From Akkermansia sp. (GTDB taxonomy: Bacteria; Verrucomicrobiota; Verrucomicrobiia; Verrucomicrobiales; Akkermansiaceae): a stretch of 64,000 nt of DNA. Made by a program: the position numbers and the translations under genes. The number at the start of each line of letters is the position of its first letter. Position 1 is the stretch's first letter. Positions 9,888-18,621 of the stretch are shown here, piece by piece. The notes under the pieces were generated by a model. The model saw only the letters and a program-made list of their open reading frames with translations, ran no database searches and was not told the DNA's origin. Location of the stretch: positions 1 through 64,000 of the forward strand of contig JAKSOU010000002.1 of assembly GCA_024405435.1 (NCBI GenBank). The letters run 5' to 3'.

Positions 9888-10286
9888 ATGAGATACTGCA
9901 TGCTGGTATTGGCGCTGCTGCTGATGCCGGTGGTGGTGACGGGCTCTCTGGTGGAGGGCGCGGGGCCGCATTGCACGGAGGCGAACTGCTGCCTGCTGGC
10001 GCACTGCCATTGCGACTGCTGCGGCTGCGCGGGCTTCTACCACCGCCACGAGGCCGACCATGAGCACAACGCGGACCACCATCACCACCATCACCACCAC
10101 GGCGTGTTCGAGCTGCTGGGGGATGCGGGCGAGACGCTGCCGCACGCGGCGGCTCCCGCGGTGGCGGTGCTGTGCGTGCCGCCGAGCCTCACCCCGCGCC
10201 AGACGGGCGCGGAAGAGTTGCCGCCGTATGCGCCGGAAGCGCGTCCGCGCGGCCCCGGCGGGGGATTCGCCCCGCTGCGTTGTTGA
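9888..10286 (+). CDS. Small exported Cys/His-rich protein, putative metal binder
   Basis: The 132-residue product has a signal peptide ([19 protein letters not shown]), then a cysteine cluster ([14 protein letters not shown]) and a histidine tract of eight consecutive His preceded by [10 protein letters not shown]. The C-terminal third is Pro/Ala/Gly-rich and low in complexity. No family is recognised. It lies directly upstream of a heavy-metal RND operon whose membrane-fusion subunit also has a His-rich N-terminus. A periplasmic metal-buffering or delivery role is therefore a reasonable inference, not an observation. The start follows from the promoter: the earlier in-frame ATG lies inside the -10 box. 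Confidence 0.6.
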   Translation: MRYCMLVLALLLMPVVVTGSLVEGAGPHCTEANCCLLAHCHCDCCGCAGFYHRHEADHEHNADHHHHHHHHGVFELLGDAGETLPHAAAPAVAVLCVPPSLTPRQTGAEELPPYAPEARPRGPGGGFAPLRC

Positions 10287-10369
10287 AGGAGGACTGTACC
10301 CTGAACCCGGCCGTTCCCATGCGGGAGCGGTGTGCCGTGATACAGTCCAATTAGAAAAAATCCTTCAAC
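10282..10369 (+). promoter_or_regulatory. Long imperfect stem-loop between the His-rich gene and the efflux operon
   Basis: Two nested inverted repeats frame this gap: GTTGAAGGA (10282-10290) with TCCTTCAAC (10361-10369), and GGACTGTA (10291-10298) with TACAGTCC (10341-10348). The 3' arms are separated by a 12-nt A-rich bulge. An inner hairpin (CCGTTCCC/GGGAGCGG) sits inside. The structure begins at the stop codon of the His-rich gene and ends 6 nt before the efflux ATG. It could be an attenuator, a processing site or a translational control element. Confidence 0.5.
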
Positions 10370-10375
10370 CATACC

Positions 10376-11656
10376 ATGCTTAAATACACCTTTCCGGCGA
10401 TAGCCGCGCTCATGCTCACCTGCTGCGTGGGCTACGCGCCGCTCGCCATCGATTTGAACCGCGACACCGCAGAATGGCGCGAGTTGTCGCAGAACCTCTG
10501 CCGCGGCGGCGCGCTCTCGCGGGCGGACGCCTGCCACATCGGCCTGCTGCTCAACCCGGACCTCAACCGCGCGCGCCTCACCTACGCCCGCAGCACCGAG
10601 GCCGCCAAGTACGCTGGGCTGTGGGACGACCCCTCGCTCTCCGGCAGTCTGGAGCGCGTGCTGCAGGGCGGCTTCTTCAACCACGGCATCGCGCCCTCCC
10701 TCTCCATCCCCGTTACGGGAACCAAGGGGCTGGCGCGGCAGGTGGCCGAGCAGTACAGGGAGGCCGACTACTGGCAGATGCGCGACAAGGAGCGCGTGTT
10801 CCTGGCGGAGCTGAACGCGCTGTGCAACGAGGTGCTGGTCACCCACGCCAAGCTGGAGCTCATGCGCGGCCGCCTGGCGCAGGCGCGCGACGAGCAGCGC
10901 CGCGTGGAGAAACTGCAATCGCTCGGCGAGGTTCCCTTCGCAGACATGCAGGTGGTCAACACCCGCCTGAGCGATTTGGTGAAGGACGAGCAGGAGCTCT
11001 CCAACCGCCACCTGGAGGTGCACCAGAGGCTCACCCGCATGCTGGGGCTGCACCCCGCCGCGGGCGAGGTGGAGCTGGCCGCCGAGCTGCCCCCATCCCT
11101 GCCGCAGAAGGCGGCCGCGCCCACGGCGGAGCTTCTGCTGAACCATCCCGCCCTGCTGGCGGAGCAGGCCAACCTGGGGGCGGGAGAGCTGGAGTTGAAG
11201 GCGGAAATCCGCCGCCAGTTCCCTGATGTCTCCCTGGAGCCGGAATACCGCCGGGAGGACGAAGCCAACCGCATCGGCCTCGGCCTCAGCTTCACCCTCC
11301 CCGTATGGAACCGCAACCGCGCAGCCATCCACTCCGCTCAGGCCGACCGCGCGCTCGCCTGCCAGAAGCTCGTCGCCACTTGGCGCGGGTTGCTGCAGGA
11401 TGCCTCCGACCTCGCGGCGCAGCAGGAACTGGCCTACACCCATTGCCGCGAGGAACAGGCGCGCATCGACGCCCTCGCGGGCGCGGAGGCCCGCCAGGAG
11501 CAGCTCTGCAGCATGGGCGAAACCGCTTTCCCCGCGCTGGCGGAGGCCCGCCAGGAAATCTACACCCGCCGCCTCAACTACCTGGACTGCCTCGGCAAGC
11601 TGCTGGACATCCGCGTGAAACTCCAATCCCTCAACCCCACCTCCTTCCAACAATGA
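10376..11656 (+). CDS. Outer-membrane efflux channel, TolC/CusC/CzcC family
   Basis: This 426-residue exported protein has two repeats of long helices with the TolC-type pattern: NPDLNRARLTYARSTEAAKYAG and, in the second half, HPALLAEQANLGAGELELKAE with LGLSFTLPVWNRN. In CzcC/CusC systems such a trimer forms the outer-membrane exit duct for metal ions. A hydrophobic N-terminus (MLKYTFPAIAALMLTCC) provides export. Its stop overlaps the start of the next gene by ATGA, which establishes the operon order CusC-, CusB- then CusA-like. Confidence 0.88.
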   Translation: MLKYTFPAIAALMLTCCVGYAPLAIDLNRDTAEWRELSQNLCRGGALSRADACHIGLLLNPDLNRARLTYARSTEAAKYAGLWDDPSLSGSLERVLQGGFFNHGIAPSLSIPVTGTKGLARQVAEQYREADYWQMRDKERVFLAELNALCNEVLVTHAKLELMRGRLAQARDEQRRVEKLQSLGEVPFADMQVVNTRLSDLVKDEQELSNRHLEVHQRLTRMLGLHPAAGEVELAAELPPSLPQKAAAPTAELLLNHPALLAEQANLGAGELELKAEIRRQFPDVSLEPEYRREDEANRIGLGLSFTLPVWNRNRAAIHSAQADRALACQKLVATWRGLLQDASDLAAQQELAYTHCREEQARIDALAGAEARQEQLCSMGETAFPALAEARQEIYTRRLNYLDCLGKLLDIRVKLQSLNPTSFQQ

Positions 11657-12879
11657 AAACCACTTTTTTGACCGTTCCCTATCTCCTCTACGCCCTCATG
11701 CTGCCCCTCGGCGCCCATGAGCACGATGAGCACGAACACTGCGAACACGAGCACGAACACGAGCATGAGCATGAGCATTGCGACCACGACCATGACCATG
11801 ACCATGAATCCGTGGTGGTGAAGGCGGACGAGCATTCCCGCCACATCCTGGCCATCCAGACGGAGACCGTTCCCGCCGCGGGGCAGCGGCTGGTGTATTC
11901 CGTGTACGGCACGCTCAACGTGCCGCAGCACGCGCTCCGCACCTACGCCCTGCCGAGCGCGGGCCGCGTCACCCTGCACGTGAAATCCGCCCAGGCCGTC
12001 CGCAAGGGGGATTTGCTCTACACGCTGGAATCCCCGCAGGTGGCGGATGCCGTGGCGGAGCGCGACCGCGCGGATGCCGCCGCAGAACGCTGCTCCGCGG
12101 AAATCGCCGCCATGGAGCAGCGCGTGAAGCGTCTCAATGATGTCGGCACCCGTAACAGCGACCTGGAGGAACAGCTCCTCTTCAAGCGCGCGGAGCTGCG
12201 CCAGCTCACGCAGGACGCCGCCAGCGCGTCCTCCCGCCTCTCCATGCTCTGCCTCGGCGCGGAGCCGGCGCAAGAGAACGGTGCGCTTTGCGTGCGCGCC
12301 GCAGCCGACGGCACTGTGCGCAACGTGGGATTCACCCAGGGCGGTTGGGGAGAGCAGGGGACCAGTGTTATTTCCATGGCGGACACCGCCGCGCTGGAGG
12401 TGGCGGCCCCGCTGCACGCCGCATCCGTCCCGGAAATCGGCACCGTGCGCTCGCCCCTCTCGGAGGAGGGAACGTGGCGACTGGACGAGCAGGTGGACCC
12501 CGCCACCCAGACGCGCACGCTCTACTTCACCCCCGCAAAGCTGCCGCAAGGCGCGCGCGCGGGCCAGTTCTGCCGCCTGGACATCTACAACGGCACCTTG
12601 GACGATGACGACATCGTGACCATCCCGGATTCCGCCATCGTGAAGGTGGGCGCGGATGATATAGTGTTCGTGGAGGTGGAGGAGGGCACCTACGCCGCGG
12701 TGAAGGTGCACGCGGGCGAGAGCCGCTTCGGCATGACGCCCGTGGAGGGGCTTGCCCCCGGCCAGAGGATGGTGGTGAAGGGCGGCCACGAGCTGCGCAA
12801 CCTGCTGCCCGCGGACGGCGCGGCCAAGAAGGCCGGGCACTTCCACGCAGACGGCCATTTCCACGAGGGAGAGGACTGA
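11653..12879 (+). CDS. RND periplasmic adaptor (membrane-fusion) protein with His-rich N-terminus
   Basis: The product has 408 residues. After the signal peptide (MKTTFLTVPYLLYALMLPLGA) comes a tract of about 30 residues made almost only of His, Glu and Asp with two Cys, then the adaptor fold: barrel-sandwich strands around AGRVTLHVKSAQAVRKGDLLYTLESP, a coiled-coil hairpin (about residues 135-195) and beta-barrel/membrane-proximal domains. The C-terminus is also His-rich (GHFHADGHFHEG). Adaptors of this type link inner-membrane pump and outer-membrane channel, and His-rich ends are common in Zn/Co/Cu/Ni systems. The ATG overlaps the upstream stop; 3 nt separate it from the pump gene. Confidence 0.9.
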   Translation: MKTTFLTVPYLLYALMLPLGAHEHDEHEHCEHEHEHEHEHEHCDHDHDHDHESVVVKADEHSRHILAIQTETVPAAGQRLVYSVYGTLNVPQHALRTYALPSAGRVTLHVKSAQAVRKGDLLYTLESPQVADAVAERDRADAAAERCSAEIAAMEQRVKRLNDVGTRNSDLEEQLLFKRAELRQLTQDAASASSRLSMLCLGAEPAQENGALCVRAAADGTVRNVGFTQGGWGEQGTSVISMADTAALEVAAPLHAASVPEIGTVRSPLSEEGTWRLDEQVDPATQTRTLYFTPAKLPQGARAGQFCRLDIYNGTLDDDDIVTIPDSAIVKVGADDIVFVEVEEGTYAAVKVHAGESRFGMTPVEGLAPGQRMVVKGGHELRNLLPADGAAKKAGHFHADGHFHEGED

Positions 12880-12882
12880 TCC

Positions 12883-15800
12883 ATGAACCGTCTCATTGCC
12901 TTTTGCCTGAAGAACCGCTGCATGGTGTGCATCGCCACCGTGCTGCTGGCGCTGTGCAGCCTGTATGTGGTGCTGGGGCTTCCCGTGGATGTCTTCCCGG
13001 AACTCAAGGTGCCCCGCGTCACCGTGCAGACCGAGGCCCCCGGGCTCTCCGCCGAGGAGGTGGAGCAGTACGTCAGCATCCCCGTCGAGTCCGCCCTCAG
13101 CGGCGCCGCGGGGGTCAAGGGCGTGCGCTCATCCTCCGGCAGCGGGCTGTCCTTCGTGTGGGTGGACTTCGACTGGGACACCGACATCTACCGCGCCCGC
13201 CAGATTGTCTCGGAACGCCTGGCCGCGGTGCGGGATTCCCTGCCGCAGGACGTGGAGAGCGAGCTCGCGCCCATCGTTTCCGTCACGGGCGAAATCATGC
13301 TCGTTGCCGTGACCGGCGACGATGGCGTGGACCCGCTGGAGATGCGGCGCGTGGCGGAGTTCGGCCTGCGCAACCGCCTGCTCTCCGTGCCGGGCGTGGG
13401 CCAGGTCACCGTGCTGGGCGGCCGCCTGCCGGAGTACCAGGTGCTCTACAACCCAGACAAGATGCTGCGCAGCGGCGTGACGCTGGATGATATCCGCGCC
13501 GCCGTGCAGGATGCCCAGAGCACCGCCCCCGCAGGCTATCTGGAGGACGTGGCGGGGCTTGAGCTGCCCGTGCAGCAGGCATCCCGAGCCGCATCCCCGG
13601 AGCATCTGCGCCGCGCGCTCGTCAAGTCCCACCCCGGCGGCGTGCTGCGTCTGGAGGACGTGGCGGACGTACGCATCGACGGTGCGCCGCGCCGCGGCAA
13701 TGCGGGCTTCAATGGGCGGGAGGCCGTTATCCTCGCGGTGCTGAAAGTTCCCGGCGCCAACACGCTGGAGCTCACGGAAAAGCTGCAGAGGGAGGTGGAT
13801 GATTTCGCCAAGAGCGCGCTGCCTTCCGGCATGCACCTGCACGCGGATGCCTACCGCCAGGCGGACTTCATCCAACTCTCGCTGGAGAACGGTCGGCAGA
13901 CGCTGTTCATAGCCGCCATCGTGGTGATGCTGGTGATTGTGCTCACGCTGCTCAACCTGCGCACGGCAGTCATCACGCTGGTGAGCATGCCGCTCTCCGT
14001 GCTGTTCGGCATGGCGTTCTTCCCCGCCTGCGGGCTGTCGGTGAACATCATGACCCTCGGCGGATTGGCCGTGGCCGTGGGCGACGTGGTGGACAACGCC
14101 ATCATCTTTGTGGAGGTGGCCTGGCGCAACCTCTCCCGCAACGCCGCATTGCCGCCGGAGCAGCAGAAATCACGCTTCCGGGTGCTCATGGAGGCCAAGG
14201 GCGAGATTGTGGGCTCCATCACGTACTCATCCGTCATCATCCTGCTGGTGTTCGCGCCCGTGCTGTTCCTGGGCGGGCTGGAGGGGCAGTTCTACCGCCC
14301 GCTGGGTGTGTCGTACATGCTGGCGCTGGCGGCGTCGCTCCTGGTGGCGCTCACCATCGTTCCCGTGCTGTGCATGATTGGGTTCAAGCGTTCCAAGAAC
14401 GCATCCGACAACGGGGATTCCGCCACCGCGCGCGCCATCCGCGCCGCCTACCGTCCCGTGCTGGCGTTCTGCATGCGCCGCGCGGGCTGGGTGTTCGCCT
14501 CCCTGCTGGTGGTGACCGCAGGCTTCATGGCGCTGGCATCCACCTACGGCACCAGCTTCCTGCCACCCTTCAACGAGGATTGCTACACCGTTTTCGTGAA
14601 CACGGTCCCCGGCACTTCCCTGCAGGAGACCGAGCGCATCTCCAACCAGGTGATGCGCGAGCTGCAGCAAATCGACGGCGTGAAGTCCGTGGCCCAGCGC
14701 ACGGGGCGCGCCGAGAGCGACGAGCATGCCGAACCCGTCAGCGCTTCCGAGCTTCTGGTGCGCGTGGACCTTGCTAAGGACCAGAAGAAGATTCGCGAGG
14801 CCATCCATGAGGTCATCCACGGCGTGCACGGCACCAGCGGCATGATCGGCTATCCCATGGCCCATCGCATCTCCGCCGTGCTCTCCGGCTCCAATTCCGA
14901 GATCGCCATCAACATCTACGGCGACGAGCTGCCCCAGCTCCGCAAGGCCGCCAAGAAGGCAGCGGAAATCCTTTCATCTATGCCGGAGGTGGCCGATGCA
15001 CGCGCCAACCGCGAGGTGATGGTGGACACCATCTGCGTGGACTACAACCGCGAGGTGCTGGCCGCCTACGGACTCACCGTGGCGGAGGCCGCGGAGCAGG
15101 TGTCCGCCGCGCTCCACGGCCTGAAGGCGGGCGAGGTCATCCGCAACCTCGACCACTGGAACATCATGCTGCGCCTGGACCCGCAGTTGCGCATGGGTGT
15201 GGACGACGTGCGCCGCCTGCCGCTGCTGGCGGGCAACGGAAAATCCGTGCCGCTCGGCGAGGCCGCCCAGGTTTACCGTGCGGAGCAGACCAACCTCATC
15301 CTGCGCGACAACACACGCCGCAAGGCCATGATTTCCTGCAACCCCGCGCCCGATTCCAACCTCGGCGACCTCGCGCAGGCCTGCCGCGAGAAGCTGGACC
15401 CAGCCATGCATGAGCTGGGCTGCACCGTGGACTACGACGGCACCATCAAGAGCCGCGAGCAGGCGGGCCGCCGCCTGTACCTGCTGGGTGGCGCGGTGTG
15501 CGTGCTCATCGTGCTGCTGCTGGCCGCATCGCTCGGCAGCGTGCGCCGCGCCGCCGTCACGCTGGTGAACATCCCGCTGTGTCTGGTGGGCGGTATCGCC
15601 GCCGTGTTCCTGGCCTCGCCCGACACCGTGGCATCCGTGCTGCACGGCGGGTATGTGCCGCCCATCCTGTCGGTCAGCTCCATCGTGGGCTTCGTCACGG
15701 TCATCGGCTTCGCCATCCGCAGCGGCCTCATCCTGCTCAACCGCTACCGCGCCCTGGAGCAATCCGGCATGTCCGCCGCGGATGCCATCCGCAACGGTTC

Positions 15801-16035
15801 CGAGGAACGCCTCATCCCCATCATCATGACCAGCCTCACCACCATCCTCGGTCTGCTCCCCCTCGTCTGGGCCCGCAACCAGCCCGGCGGCGAGCTCCTG
15901 GCCCCCCTCGCCATCGTCCAGTTCGGAGGCCTCCTCTCCGCAACCATCCTCAACCTCCTCCTAGTCCCCGCAACCTCCTCCCTCTTCGCCAAATGGCTCA
16001 CTCCGCGCCACCATGCTGCCCGCCCCCCAAAATAG
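12883..16035 (+). CDS. Heavy-metal RND efflux pump, CusA/CzcA family
   Basis: This 1050-residue inner-membrane pump is driven by the proton gradient. It has the RND layout: a transmembrane helix at the N-terminus, periplasmic porter loops, a six-helix bundle, and the whole repeated. Helix 4 reads GGLAVAVGDVVDNAIIFVE, keeping the Asp and Glu used for proton relay in heavy-metal RND pumps; the alanine two residues before the glycine resembles CusA rather than the extra Asp of CzcA. Substrate is therefore unresolved between Cu/Ag and Zn/Co/Ni types. It is the last gene of the efflux operon. Confidence 0.92.
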   Translation: MNRLIAFCLKNRCMVCIATVLLALCSLYVVLGLPVDVFPELKVPRVTVQTEAPGLSAEEVEQYVSIPVESALSGAAGVKGVRSSSGSGLSFVWVDFDWDTDIYRARQIVSERLAAVRDSLPQDVESELAPIVSVTGEIMLVAVTGDDGVDPLEMRRVAEFGLRNRLLSVPGVGQVTVLGGRLPEYQVLYNPDKMLRSGVTLDDIRAAVQDAQSTAPAGYLEDVAGLELPVQQASRAASPEHLRRALVKSHPGGVLRLEDVADVRIDGAPRRGNAGFNGREAVILAVLKVPGANTLELTEKLQREVDDFAKSALPSGMHLHADAYRQADFIQLSLENGRQTLFIAAIVVMLVIVLTLLNLRTAVITLVSMPLSVLFGMAFFPACGLSVNIMTLGGLAVAVGDVVDNAIIFVEVAWRNLSRNAALPPEQQKSRFRVLMEAKGEIVGSITYSSVIILLVFAPVLFLGGLEGQFYRPLGVSYMLALAASLLVALTIVPVLCMIGFKRSKNASDNGDSATARAIRAAYRPVLAFCMRRAGWVFASLLVVTAGFMALASTYGTSFLPPFNEDCYTVFVNTVPGTSLQETERISNQVMRELQQIDGVKSVAQRTGRAESDEHAEPVSASELLVRVDLAKDQKKIREAIHEVIHGVHGTSGMIGYPMAHRISAVLSGSNSEIAINIYGDELPQLRKAAKKAAEILSSMPEVADARANREVMVDTICVDYNREVLAAYGLTVAEAAEQVSAALHGLKAGEVIRNLDHWNIMLRLDPQLRMGVDDVRRLPLLAGNGKSVPLGEAAQVYRAEQTNLILRDNTRRKAMISCNPAPDSNLGDLAQACREKLDPAMHELGCTVDYDGTIKSREQAGRRLYLLGGAVCVLIVLLLAASLGSVRRAAVTLVNIPLCLVGGIAAVFLASPDTVASVLHGGYVPPILSVSSIVGFVTVIGFAIRSGLILLNRYRALEQSGMSAADAIRNGSEERLIPIIMTSLTTILGLLPLVWARNQPGGELLAPLAIVQFGGLLSATILNLLLVPATSSLFAKWLTPRHHAARPPK

Positions 16036-16156
16036 GATGGGATAATTTGCGATGAGCTGTTGAAGCCGGCGTGGAAGTACGCTGAAATTGGCATCGAACA
16101 ACAAGGGCGGCAAACGCCTGGCATACGTGTTCGGGAGACCTGCCTGAGGACGCGGC
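16036..16156. other. Intergenic gap between convergent genes, no feature recognised
   Basis: This 121-bp gap separates the efflux pump from the convergent nitroreductase-like gene. A short open frame exists on the plus strand (DELLKPAWKYAEIGIE...) but has no start codon or recognisable family. It may be a gene remnant at the edge of the surface-polysaccharide islet. No clear terminator is visible. Confidence 0.4.
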
Positions 16157-17164
16157 TTAATGAACTGTGGTTATTTCCTTCCCTGTCCTGCGGGGGGATG
16201 ATGTGGCTTTGAACTGGTTTGCAGGAAGCCCGCAAACTATAAACAGGGCTATCTCCTCCTCCGGGGGGATGCCTGCACGAACACGAGCCTCGGCATCGGT
16301 TTCCGGTTGCACCTGCCAGTTGAGCATGCAATGGGCCACATGGTAGTAGTGCAAGGCGTAACTCAGATTCATGGCAAAAAGGCCCGCGCACAGGTATATC
16401 TCATGCCGCTCTCCGCGCCAGTGCATGTAGCTCATATCCGATGTGACAATGATAAGCTGTTCGGCATTTTCACCGAAGCCCCTGTTGCCGTTCTGCAAGG
16501 CCAGCAAGGGCTGAACCTTTTCTTTTGCCTCATATAGATGGACCCTCACATACTGCTTGTTGCACGCACAGGGAGCATTGGTTGCCAACTGTATGGCCTT
16601 CATGATGTCTTCATGCGGTGCGCTGCCGGCGAAATGGCGCACAGAATGCCGAGAGGCGGAGAAAACCGGGAACGGGGCGTTTGAATCCCTCCAGAAATCT
16701 TGTGCGCTTATTTCCGGCTGGCGCTCGGGAAGAACATCCACTCCCTCCAATGCGCACTGCAAGGCTTGTTCAACCTCTTGCGGCAATGTAAAGTGCAACT
16801 CCCGGTGGACTCGCCGGTATTCGGCCAGAATGCCCAGGGCCGTACGATACTCAAACGCCTCCTTGTTATAACCGGCCGCCTGGTATTTGCCTACAACCTT
16901 GCTGAGTTCCAATACCGTGCCGGTGCTGTGGCCAGGGGCAAAGCCGGGCATGGTCAAGCCCTTTTCCACGCAGTGGGAATGGAAAATCATCATCCCCCGC
17001 ATGCTGCCCTCCCGCTCTGGTTGCAAATACCCGGCATGCTCCCAAGCAGCACGGTCCCTGGCAAGGAATTCGTCTAACACCTCTCCATGGATTGCCTTTC
17101 TCAATGCGCATTTGGGATGAAGGAAGAGCTGCCTTATCGCGGTTATGAATTTCTTCACTTGCAT
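16157..17164 (-). CDS. Nitroreductase-family protein of a surface-polysaccharide cluster
   Basis: The product has 335 residues. The C-terminal half is nitroreductase-like: SASRHSVRHFAGSAP (phosphate/FMN-binding Arg-Ser-Val-Arg), ATNAPCACNKQ, and late GIPPEEEIALFIVCG, which resembles the usual G(I/Y)P segment. About 130 N-terminal residues (with HCVEKGLTMPG) are specific to nitroreductase-like proteins found beside polysaccharide pyruvyl transferases and F420H2-dehydrogenase-like proteins, as here. Function is inferred as FMN-dependent redox chemistry during glycan synthesis; the substrate is unknown. Start ATG 17164 has AGGA 6 nt upstream; an ATG 15 nt earlier is possible. The gene appears more AT-rich than its neighbours. 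Confidence 0.7.
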   Translation of the reverse strand: MQVKKFITAIRQLFLHPKCALRKAIHGEVLDEFLARDRAAWEHAGYLQPEREGSMRGMMIFHSHCVEKGLTMPGFAPGHSTGTVLELSKVVGKYQAAGYNKEAFEYRTALGILAEYRRVHRELHFTLPQEVEQALQCALEGVDVLPERQPEISAQDFWRDSNAPFPVFSASRHSVRHFAGSAPHEDIMKAIQLATNAPCACNKQYVRVHLYEAKEKVQPLLALQNGNRGFGENAEQLIIVTSDMSYMHWRGERHEIYLCAGLFAMNLSYALHYYHVAHCMLNWQVQPETDAEARVRAGIPPEEEIALFIVCGLPANQFKATSSPRRTGKEITTVH

Positions 17165-17173
17165 ATCTAATCC

Positions 17174-17206
17174 TGGCATACAGTATTTGGAATACTGTAG
17201 CAAGCC
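17174..17206 (-). promoter_or_regulatory. Promoter with a dyad as spacer, reading into the nitroreductase gene
   Basis: On the minus strand, TTGCTA, then the 17-nt dyad CAGTATTCCAAATACTG, then TATGCC, lie 10 nt before the ATG at 17164. The perfect arms are ACAGTATT/AATACTGT (17180-17198). An operator exactly filling the spacer is the geometry of MerR-type or steric repressor control. It is the mirror image of the element at 17338-17367. Confidence 0.5.
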
Positions 17207-17337
17207 TAAAAATGCACAACCCCAGAAAATGATGGGGCACATGGTATGATGAACTAGGCCTTCTGGCATTGCCTGTATGTCCCTATGGATGCTCCAATGC
17301 ATTGGCTATAAATCCTTTACATTTACATAGCGCAAAC

Positions 17338-17367
17338 GCTCCTACAGTATTCCAAATACTGTAGTCT
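17338..17367 (+). promoter_or_regulatory. Promoter with a dyad as spacer, reading into the F420H2-dehydrogenase-like gene
   Basis: CTCCTA, the dyad CAGTATTCCAAATACTG and TAGTCT are arranged as -35/spacer/-10, with arms ACAGTATT (17344-17351) and AATACTGT (17355-17362). With this -10 box the ATG at 17377 lies 9 nt downstream, so I prefer it to the ATG at 17368. The two dyads are inverted relative to each other, with centres 164 bp apart. Confidence 0.45.
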
Positions 17368-17376
17368 ATGGTGAAA

Positions 17377-18584
17377 ATGCCGAAAGACGATAATCCCCGA
17401 CCTATCCTCCCCTCCTCCGTCTCGCCCTGCACGGGGTGCGGGCTGTGCATGTCTGTGTGCGGGCAGAATGCCATCAGCATGGAGGAGAATGCAGAGGGAT
17501 TCCTGGTGGCCGAGGTGAATGAGGCAGCGTGCATCGGCTGCAGGGCATGCGAGAAGATGTGCGCGCGGCTGGCCAAGGTTGGGGGGAGCGGGGAACACCG
17601 TTTCTACGAGGGGTGGAGCCTGACGCCGGAAATCCGCTGTGGGAGCTCCAGCGGCGGCGTGTTTAGCGAGCTTGCGCTGGATTGCATCCGCCGCGGAGGC
17701 GTGGTGTACGGCGTTGCCATGCGGGGAGCTGATTTCTCCCGCTTTGTGGCGGTGGAACGGGAGGAGGACCTGCACCTGCTGCGCGGCAGCAAGTATCTGC
17801 AGGCGGATACGGGGGATGTGTTCCTGCAAATGGCGGCGGCATTGAAAACGGGCCACCCTGTGCTGTTTGCGGGGGTGTCCTGCCAGGTGCGCGCGGCGCG
17901 CGTCCCGGGGAACGGTACGACAATCTGCTGCTGGTGGATCTGGCGTGTTTCGGCGCACCGAGTCGGCATGTGTGGCGGAGTTTCCTGAGGGGACACGCGA
18001 ACGGCAGGGGGATCACCAGTGTGTCATTCCGAGACAAGACGCGCAGCCGGAGGGAATACTCCATGCGCATAGAGTACGGGGACGGCACCCGAACCATGAT
18101 ACCCAGGGAGGACAACCCCTTTATGAAAGGCTTCCTCTGCCATCTGGGGCTCAACAGGTGCTGCTACACCTGCCGCTCCGCCGAGGATGACCGCCCGGGC
18201 GACATCACCCTGGGTGATTTCTGGGGCCGCCCCAGGCAGGATGACGAGCATCAGGGTGTCTCCGTGGTGATAGCCCACACTCCCAAGGGGGAGGCGGCCT
18301 TGGAGAGCATACGCCCCGCCTTGCACTTGAATCCTGCAGATGAAAGCCGGGCGCTTTCCGCCAACGGCGGCCTGGTGACCCATGCGGGCGGGATTCCGCG
18401 GCAGCGTGCGGCCTTCCTGCACGCCCTGCGGTGCCAACCGCTCCAGTGCGCGCTCAGCAGCTTCCTGGATGCATCCAAGCGTCCCCGCCCCGGACTGCGC
18501 CTCTGCGGCCGCTTCTTCCCCGGCCCCGCACCGCTGCGCAAACTCGCCCGCAAGCTCAGGAAAATGCTGAACCGCCGGGGCTGA
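17377..18584 (+). pseudogene. F420H2 dehydrogenase beta-subunit-like (FrhB/FdhB) gene, frameshifted
   Basis: Two overlapping frames together encode one family member. The first frame (to 17988) has a ferredoxin-like N-terminus with two 4Fe-4S motifs (CTGCGLCMSVCGQNAI and CIGCRACEKMC), then the FrhB core up to VLFAGVSCQVRAAR. The expected continuation, GERYDNLLLVDLACFGAPS, is in the -1 frame and runs to 18584 through the C-terminal domain (CYTCRSAEDDRPGDITLGDFWG). The break lies near 17902-17910. Loss of one base would explain it; so would a -1 slip, because CCCGGGG at 17904-17910 is in slippery register. Related proteins in polysaccharide loci accompany pyruvyl transferases. I call it a pseudogene provisionally; a sequencing error is also possible. 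Confidence 0.7.
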
Positions 18585-18587
18585 ACC

Positions 18588-18615
18588 TTGACATCCCGCG
18601 TCTGTCTGCTAGACT
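18588..18615 (+). promoter_or_regulatory. Promoter of the polysaccharide pyruvyl transferase gene
   Basis: TTGACA (18588-18593), a 16-bp spacer and TAGACT (18610-18615) end 6 nt before the ATG at 18622. This strong near-consensus promoter would give a leaderless mRNA independent of the upstream frameshifted gene. Confidence 0.65.
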
Positions 18616-18621
18616 GAGAGC

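Noticed and set aside
12883-16035. Drug-type (AcrB) RND pump
   Set aside because: The helix-4 pattern, the pairing with a His-rich adaptor and CzcC-like channel, and the overall layout fit heavy-metal efflux.
16041-16170. Short plus-strand frame (DELLKPAWKYAEIG...) after the efflux pump
   Set aside because: No start codon, no recognisable family and overlap with the convergent gene's end; at best a remnant.
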